This document shows positions 6,204 through 11,033 of a stretch of 11,033 nucleotides of DNA, piece after piece (within the stretch, counting starts at the first letter, position 1; each line of letters starts with the position of its first letter). The stretch is from Tissierellia bacterium (GTDB taxonomy: Bacteria > Bacillota > Clostridia > Tissierellales > Tissierellaceae): contig JAAYLY010000028.1 in assembly GCA_012521625.1 (NCBI GenBank), forward strand, positions 1-11,033. The letters are read 5' to 3'. The notes under the pieces are model-generated. The model was not told the DNA's origin, searched no databases, and worked only from the letters and a program-made list of their open reading frames with translations. Both the position numbers and the translations under genes were made by a program.

Positions 6204-8300
6204 ATGGATGAAATAATGAGAAGTCATTATTGTGGTAAACTGACTGAAGATGATATAGGCAAGACTTGTACCGTAGCAGGCTGGGTACAGCGTATAAGGG
6301 ATATGGGAGGTGTATTGTTCCTAGATTTAAGGGATAAGACTGGAATCCTACAGGTAGTTTTCGATCTTCAAGATATAGGTGAAGAGCTCTTTAAAGAGGC
6401 TGAAAGCTTAAGGAATGAATATGTGGTAAGGGTAGAGGGTTTAGTAAGGAAGAGGGATGAGGAAACTTACAATCCTAATATTCCTACAGGAACTATAGAG
6501 CTTCAAGCTAGCTACTTGGAGATCATGTCTAAGGCTAAAACTACCCCCTTCCCTATAGAGGATTATATTAACGTAAGGGAGGATCTTAGGCTTAAATATA
6601 GGTATCTAGACTTAAGAAGGCCTAATCTATATAACAACCTGGCCTTAAGGCATAGGGTTACTAAGGCCATTAGGGATTACCTAGATGAGAGAGGCTTTAT
6701 GGAAGTGGAGACTCCAATTTTAACTAAGAGTACTCCCGAAGGGGCTAGGGACTATCTGGTGCCCAGCAGGATAGAAAATGGTAAATTTTATGCCCTTCCT
6801 CAGTCACCACAGATCTTTAAACAGTTATTGATGGTTTCTGGCTTCGATAGATACTATCAGGTGGCCAGATGTTTTAGGGACGAGGACTTAAGGGCCGATA
6901 GGCAGCCGGAATTTACTCAGGTGGACCTGGAGATGTCTTTCGTCAGCCAGGAAGATGTATTGACTTATCTGGAAGGCCTATTTAAGCATGTATTTTCAAC
7001 GGTTTTAGGTCTAGAGTTTAAGGAAAAATTCCCAAGGATGACATATCGTGAGGCCATGGACCTATATGGAACTGACAAGCCCGACTTAAGGTTTGGTATG
7101 GAAATAGTAGACTTAAGCCATATAGCCAAAGACTGTGGCTTTAAGGTCTTTAGGAATGCCGTTAAAAGCGGTGGAGCCGTAAGGGCGCTTACTGTAAAAG
7201 GCGGTAACAGCTTCTCCAGGAATGAAATAGATGAATTGACTGAAAAAGCCATCTCTTATGGAGCTAAGGGTATGGCCTGGATTGCCATAGAGCCTAACGG
7301 TAACTTAAGGACCCTACTAACTAAATTCTTAACTGATGAAGATGTAAAGGCCATTATAGAAACTGCCAAGGCTGAACCAGGTGACTTAATCGTATTCTGT
7401 GCTGATAAGTTAGATGTGGTATGTAAGACCTTAGGAAATCTTCGTCTAGATATAGCAGATAAGCTGGACCTTAGGAAAAAGGATGATTTCAAATTCCTAA
7501 TAGTGACTGATTTCCCACTCTTTGAATGGGATGAAGAAGAGAATAGGTATGTGGCCATGCACCATCCATTTACTATGCCAGCAGATGTGGAAAAGTTTAT
7601 GAAGATGGAAGATATAGAAAATATCAATGCCATGAGCTACGACTTCGTCTTAAATGGTATCGAGTTGGGTAGTGGAAGTATTAGGATCCACAGGAGCGAC
7701 ATCCAGCAGAAGATGTTTGAGATCCTAGGATTTACCGATGAGGAGATCCAAGATCGCTTTGGCTTTATGATAGAAGCCTTCTCCTATGGTACACCACCCC
7801 ACGGAGGTTTTGCCTTTGGTTTAGACAGGCTAGTGATGTTAATGGCTCAGGTGGATACCATCAGGGATGTAATCGCCTTTCCAAAGATGAGGGATGGTAC
7901 TTGCCCAATGACCGAAGCACCAAGTACTGTAGCTAAGGAACAGTTAGATATCTTAGGCATCGGCATTCTTGGTGAGATGGAGACTAGCGTAAAGCAAGAG
8001 AAAGGCCAAGAAGAGGTAAGGGCTAAGTTGGATATGGATGAGCTATTGGAATTATCCCAGCTTTGGATAGAAGATGGAGAAAAGGCCCAATATGAGGCTG
8101 AACTTAACCAACTGATAGATTCCATAACTATAATAGAAGAAGTAGATACTTCTGGTTTTGAACCTGTGATCAATATCCATCCAATTAATAATGCTGTAAG
8201 GAAAGATATAGTTGAAGAAAGCTTAAAAGTTGAAGATGTATTGAGGAATGCGCCTTCAACGGAGGACAATTATATTTTAGTACCTAAATTAGACGACTAG
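6204..8300 (+). CDS. aspS: Aspartyl-tRNA synthetase fused to GatC
   Basis: A class II synthetase that attaches Asp to tRNA-Asp and probably tRNA-Asn, joined to an amidotransferase subunit. The 698 residues exceed the usual AspRS length of about 590 by roughly 110. An N-terminal OB-fold anticodon domain spans about 1-105 (RSHYCG at 6-11). Motif 2 lies around 222-239 (ARCFRDED, then DRQPEFTQ), a bacterial GAD insertion at about 290-420, and motif 3 FGLDRLVML at 538-546. AspRS homology ends near 589; a charged linker (590-608) leads to a GatC domain (609-698). M34 sits where E. coli AspRS (discriminating) has Leu and the relaxed P. aeruginosa enzyme has His, so tRNA specificity cannot be read directly; the Asn T-box and attached GatC argue for a non-discriminating enzyme. 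ATG 6204 is chosen (GGGG at 6192-6195) because an in-frame upstream ATG lies inside the terminator hairpin. Confidence 0.95.
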   Translation: MDEIMRSHYCGKLTEDDIGKTCTVAGWVQRIRDMGGVLFLDLRDKTGILQVVFDLQDIGEELFKEAESLRNEYVVRVEGLVRKRDEETYNPNIPTGTIELQASYLEIMSKAKTTPFPIEDYINVREDLRLKYRYLDLRRPNLYNNLALRHRVTKAIRDYLDERGFMEVETPILTKSTPEGARDYLVPSRIENGKFYALPQSPQIFKQLLMVSGFDRYYQVARCFRDEDLRADRQPEFTQVDLEMSFVSQEDVLTYLEGLFKHVFSTVLGLEFKEKFPRMTYREAMDLYGTDKPDLRFGMEIVDLSHIAKDCGFKVFRNAVKSGGAVRALTVKGGNSFSRNEIDELTEKAISYGAKGMAWIAIEPNGNLRTLLTKFLTDEDVKAIIETAKAEPGDLIVFCADKLDVVCKTLGNLRLDIADKLDLRKKDDFKFLIVTDFPLFEWDEEENRYVAMHHPFTMPADVEKFMKMEDIENINAMSYDFVLNGIELGSGSIRIHRSDIQQKMFEILGFTDEEIQDRFGFMIEAFSYGTPPHGGFAFGLDRLVMLMAQVDTIRDVIAFPKMRDGTCPMTEAPSTVAKEQLDILGIGILGEMETSVKQEKGQEEVRAKLDMDELLELSQLWIEDGEKAQYEAELNQLIDSITIIEEVDTSGFEPVINIHPINNAVRKDIVEESLKVEDVLRNAPSTEDNYILVPKLDD
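8028..8297 (+). other. gatC: GatC domain at the C-terminus of AspRS
   Basis: The last 90 residues (about 609-698) align with the small amidotransferase subunit GatC, which wraps GatA and GatB together. Shared features are the N-terminal helix region LLELSQLWI, the segment IIEEVDTSGFEP resembling the family's LNE-DT-GVEP, NAVRKD resembling NVMRED, and the end VEDVLRNAPSTEDNYILVPK, very close to stand-alone GatC C-termini. Length fits the roughly 95 residues of free GatC. There is no start codon with a ribosome binding site at the junction, and the frame is continuous. No separate gatC exists in this window. Confidence 0.9.
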
Positions 8301-8320
8301 GATGGAAAGGAGATTTTATA

Positions 8321-9565
8321 ATGGATATGAGGGTGAATAAGCTTTTGGATCTAATGGAGTCTAAGGAGACCTCCAGTGAAGAGATTACAAAGGCTTGTAT
8401 AGAAAAGATAGATGGAGATATGAGTATTAATACTCTTTTAAAGGATGAGGCCTTAGAGAAGGCCAGGGATGTAGATAATAAGAGGAAAGATGGGGAAAAG
8501 GTTGGAGCTTTAGCTGGACTTCCGGCAGTAGTTGTGGATAATATTTCCACTAAAGATGTATTGACCACTGCAGGAAGCAAGATGTTGGAAAATTATATTC
8601 CACCTTTCAATGCAACGGTTATTGAAAGGCTGTTGGAAGAAGACTGTATCCTACTTGGCAAGGTTAAGGTGGAGGAATTTGCCTATGAGCCAAGCGCCAA
8701 TGTGGAAAGGGTATTGGATAAAGGGGGAGCCGCCTTTGGTATAAGTAGTAATATGGTTCCTAATAAAATATCCATGAAGCCTAGCTATGGCCTAGTTTCT
8801 AGATATGGGGTAATAGGAGGAACTTCCAGCTTTGACCAGCTGGTTCCTGTAACTAACTCAGTTAAAGACCTAGCCCTAGTGCTAAAGGTTATAGCAGGCC
8901 ATGATGAGAAGGATTCTACCTCTGTTAAAAGGGAGAAGGTGGACTACACTAAGGCCCTTGACGGTGATATTAAGGGCTTAAAGATCTCAGTTCCAACTGA
9001 CCTTAGCTCTAATGATAAGGTTAAAAAGCTGGTGGAGCAACTGACTGATCTAGGGGCTGTAGTTAAGGAAGTAGCCCTAGAGACACTAAAATATATCTTG
9101 CCTGCCTATAGGATACTTTCAAGTGCAGAATTTGCATCCAATATGGGAAGATATGACGGTATCAAATTTGGCTATAGGACTAAGGATTATTCCAATAGAG
9201 AAGAGCTGTATAAGAGGACTAGGGCTGAAGCCTTCAGCGAGGAAGCTAAGAAGAGGATCCTTTTTGGAAATTATGTAATCAGCTCAGGCCAATATGAAAA
9301 ATATTACCTACAGGCCCAAAGGGTTAGGGCTATGATTAGGGATGAAGTGGCCAAGGTTGTGGCTGAAGATGGTTTTTTAGTCCTGCCATATGGCTTTGAG
9401 GAGGAGTTTAAAGCTTATAGCCTAGTTTCCAATATGACAGGCCTGCCAGCCATTACTTTAGGAAATGGAATCCAGCTTATAGGTCCTGCTTTTAAAGAAG
9501 AGGATTTAATCAGACTTGCTTACAACTATGAAAAGGCTTATTTGGAGGTGGAGAATAATGGCTAA
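8321..9565 (+). CDS. gatA: GatA-like pseudoenzyme lacking the amidase active site (copy 2)
   Basis: Normal GatA (about 485 residues) releases ammonia from Gln with a Lys-Ser-Ser triad. This 414-residue protein is clearly GatA by its flanks: GALAGLP, ASK-like SKMLENYIPP (86-95), MKPSYGLVSRYG (152-163), SSFDQL, VIAGHDEKDSTS and FDGIKFGYRTKDY. However, the catalytic Lys of the IKDNI motif is V72 (VVDNI). The GGSSGGS...GSDTGGSIRQP stretch that holds both catalytic Ser is collapsed to about 20 residues around DKGGAAFG (133-140). The C-terminal GPTAPT and PVNLAGLP region is also shortened (FLVLPYGF...MTGLPAITLG). The frame is intact, with AAGGAG eight bases before ATG 8321, and it overlaps gatB copy 2 by 8 bp, so it is expressed and under selection rather than a decaying gene. 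It probably acts as a scaffold for GatB and the AspRS-fused GatC. Confidence 0.92.
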   Translation: MDMRVNKLLDLMESKETSSEEITKACIEKIDGDMSINTLLKDEALEKARDVDNKRKDGEKVGALAGLPAVVVDNISTKDVLTTAGSKMLENYIPPFNATVIERLLEEDCILLGKVKVEEFAYEPSANVERVLDKGGAAFGISSNMVPNKISMKPSYGLVSRYGVIGGTSSFDQLVPVTNSVKDLALVLKVIAGHDEKDSTSVKREKVDYTKALDGDIKGLKISVPTDLSSNDKVKKLVEQLTDLGAVVKEVALETLKYILPAYRILSSAEFASNMGRYDGIKFGYRTKDYSNREELYKRTRAEAFSEEAKKRILFGNYVISSGQYEKYYLQAQRVRAMIRDEVAKVVAEDGFLVLPYGFEEEFKAYSLVSNMTGLPAITLGNGIQLIGPAFKEEDLIRLAYNYEKAYLEVENNG

Positions 9566-10982
9566 GGAATTTGAAACGGTCATCGGCTTGGAAGTCCACG
9601 TGGAATTGAAGACTAAGACTAAGATTTTTTGCAGCTGTACAACGGAATTCGGTGGTGAGCCTAATAGCCATTGTTGTCCAGTTTGTATGGGGCTACCTGG
9701 TGCATTACCAGTTTTAAATGAAGAGGTTCTAAACTATGCCATAAAAGCAGGACTTGCAACTAACTGCAAGATTCAAAGATTTGGTAAACAGGATAGGAAG
9801 CACTACTTCTATCCAGACCTTCCTACTGCCTACCAGATATCCCAAGATGACCTGCCTATCTGCTATGATGGCCATCTAGATATAGAGGTTAAGGGGGCTA
9901 CTAAGAGGATAGGAATTACCAGGATCCATATAGAGGAGGATGCTGGTAAGCTAGTCCATGAGGAAGGTGTAGGCACTCTAGTAGATTACAACCGTGCTGG
10001 CGTACCCCTAATTGAAATAGTATCAGAACCTGACCTGCGTTCTGCAGAAGAGGTTAGGGCATATTTACAAAAATTACGTGCCATTATGCAATATATAGAC
10101 GTTTCTGACTGTAAGATGAACGAAGGTTCCTTTAGGTGCGACGTTAACTTATCTGTGAGGGAAAAGGGAGCTAAGGAGCTCGGTACTAGGGTTGAGATAA
10201 AGAACTTAAACTCCTTCCAATCTATAGCCAGGGCTATAGAATATGAATCCCAAAGGCATATAAGGGAGATTACCGAGGGAGGCACCCTAATCCAAGAGAC
10301 TAGGGGCTTTGACCAGAACAGCGGAAAGACCTACTCCATGAGGGAGAAGGAAGATGCTGATGATTATAGGTATATGCCAGATCCAGACCTGATGCCTATA
10401 GTCATAGATGAGGCTTGGATTAACTCTATCAGGGAGAGTCTGCCAGAACTGCCTGATAAGCGTAAGGCCAAATATATGGAGGAGTACGGCCTTAATAGCT
10501 ATGATGCTGAACAGTTAGTAACTTCTAGGGAGCTGGCCAACTACTTTGAAGAGGCGGCTAGGGAGGCTAAGAATGTAAAAACATTGGCTAACCTATTGAT
10601 ATCGGAAATCTTTAGATTTATAGATTTAGAGGACTTTAAGCAGCCCTTCCCAGCAGCTTATCTGGCTGAATTGGTGAACCTAATAGAAGGTGGAAATATC
10701 AATATAAGCACCAGCAAGAAGATCATAGAAGAAATGATTCAAAGCACCAAGTCTCCTAAGGAGATAGTTAAGGAGAAGGGGCTGGAACAGATAAGCGATC
10801 CTGAAGTTATAGCTAAATTAGTAGATGAAGCCATAGCCAATAATCAAAAGGCAGTAGAGGAATATAGGGCTGGTAAGGAGAAAGCCTTACAGGCAGTAGT
10901 TGGATATATAATGAGGGAAACTCGTGGAAAGGCTAATCCACAGCTGGTAAATCAAATGTTACTTGAAAGGGTAAAAAATTAG
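9558..10982 (+). CDS. gatB: GatB, Asp-tRNA(Asn)/Glu-tRNA(Gln) amidotransferase subunit B (copy 2, canonical)
   Basis: This is the kinase/transamidase subunit acting on mischarged tRNA. The 474 residues keep every motif I can check: IGLEVHVEL with E12 and H14, zinc ligands C25, C27, C40 and C43, YFYPDLP...YQIS (83-95), HIEEDAGK with E126/E127, VEIKNLNSF (212-220), DYRYMPDPD (269-277) and the YqeY-like tail ending RGKANPQLVN. Copy 1 has changes in two of these places. ATG 9558 is preferred over an earlier in-frame ATG at 9516 because the first 14 residues from there have no GatB homology and GGAGG at 9544-9548 is correctly spaced. The start lies inside the end of gatA copy 2 (ATGGCTAA overlap), indicating translational coupling. 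It should form a complex with that GatA and the AspRS-linked GatC. Confidence 0.95.
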   Translation: MAKEFETVIGLEVHVELKTKTKIFCSCTTEFGGEPNSHCCPVCMGLPGALPVLNEEVLNYAIKAGLATNCKIQRFGKQDRKHYFYPDLPTAYQISQDDLPICYDGHLDIEVKGATKRIGITRIHIEEDAGKLVHEEGVGTLVDYNRAGVPLIEIVSEPDLRSAEEVRAYLQKLRAIMQYIDVSDCKMNEGSFRCDVNLSVREKGAKELGTRVEIKNLNSFQSIARAIEYESQRHIREITEGGTLIQETRGFDQNSGKTYSMREKEDADDYRYMPDPDLMPIVIDEAWINSIRESLPELPDKRKAKYMEEYGLNSYDAEQLVTSRELANYFEEAAREAKNVKTLANLLISEIFRFIDLEDFKQPFPAAYLAELVNLIEGGNINISTSKKIIEEMIQSTKSPKEIVKEKGLEQISDPEVIAKLVDEAIANNQKAVEEYRAGKEKALQAVVGYIMRETRGKANPQLVNQMLLERVKN

Positions 10983-10983
10983 C

Positions 10984-11022
10984 TTTTGGCTCTTTACAGA
11001 CCTTGTCTGTAAGGGGCCAAAA
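10984..11022. terminator. Strong hairpin after gatB copy 2
   Basis: TTTTGGCTCTTTACAGAC (10984-11001) pairs with GTCTGTAAGGGGCCAAAA (11005-11022) as an 18-bp stem including two G-U pairs and a CTT loop. It follows the gatB stop by one base, so it likely ends the operon mRNA, but the downstream + strand is ATAACCCC with no U-run. A run of six T lies on the other strand beyond the hairpin, so it may instead serve a convergent gene outside the window. Confidence 0.5.
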
Positions 11023-11033
11023 ATAACCCCTAA

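Noticed and set aside
9516..9557. In-frame ATG at 9516 as the start of gatB copy 2.
   Set aside because: The 14 added residues overlap gatA deeply and have no GatB homology; ATG 9558 has a well-placed GGAGG and matches the family start.
8321..9565. gatA copy 2 as a pseudogene or sequencing artefact.
   Set aside because: The frame is continuous, the losses occur at several separate sites including a Lys to Val change, start and ribosome site are good, and the coupling overlap with gatB is intact.
169..10982. The two gatB copies as a recent duplication or a long direct repeat.
   Set aside because: They share many motifs but differ at many amino acids and codons throughout, so they are old paralogues rather than a recent repeat.

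Overview
The window looks like chromosomal DNA from a low-GC anaerobic Firmicute, probably of the Clostridia/Tissierellia type. The evidence is AT-rich intergenic DNA, strong AGGAGG-type ribosome binding sites, heavy use of AGG for arginine, a T-box leader, and tRNA-dependent amidation genes. No exact genus can be read from the sequence. All genes lie on the + strand. I see no tRNA or rRNA genes, IS elements or CRISPR arrays.

Layout. (1) 1-1596 holds the tail of a gatA gene followed with no gap by a complete gatB (copy 1). (2) 1597-2035 is a gene-free stretch with hairpins, a terminator-like stem-loop, a palindrome and a spare ribosome binding site. (3) 2036-5662 carries a DAACS-family symporter with altered substrate/Na+ site residues, a 405-residue protein I do not recognise, and a cytoplasmic L-asparaginase. 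(4) 5663-6203 holds candidate promoters and a complete T-box riboswitch. Its specifier loop contains GAAC, which reads as AAC (Asn) or, shifted by one base, GAA (Glu). (5) 6204-10982 is a three-gene operon: an aspartyl-tRNA synthetase with a GatC subunit fused to its C-terminus, a shortened GatA lacking the amidase active site, and a second, canonical-looking GatB (copy 2).

How the genes fit together. The T-box operon looks like a tRNA-dependent asparagine system: AspRS charges tRNA-Asn with Asp, and a GatCAB-type complex amidates it. Two things are unusual. GatC is covalently part of AspRS, which would build a permanently tethered 'transamidosome'. The GatA of this operon has Val in place of the catalytic Lys and has lost the Ser-rich amidase signature, so it cannot release ammonia from Gln or Asn by the known mechanism. 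A second gatA-gatB locus lies immediately upstream; its GatA tail is conventional, but its GatB departs from consensus in two otherwise conserved motifs. The two loci may therefore have split the work between them, or the fused complex may take ammonia from elsewhere. The neighbouring asparaginase and symporter make asparagine/aspartate/ammonia metabolism a plausible common theme, but that link is inference.
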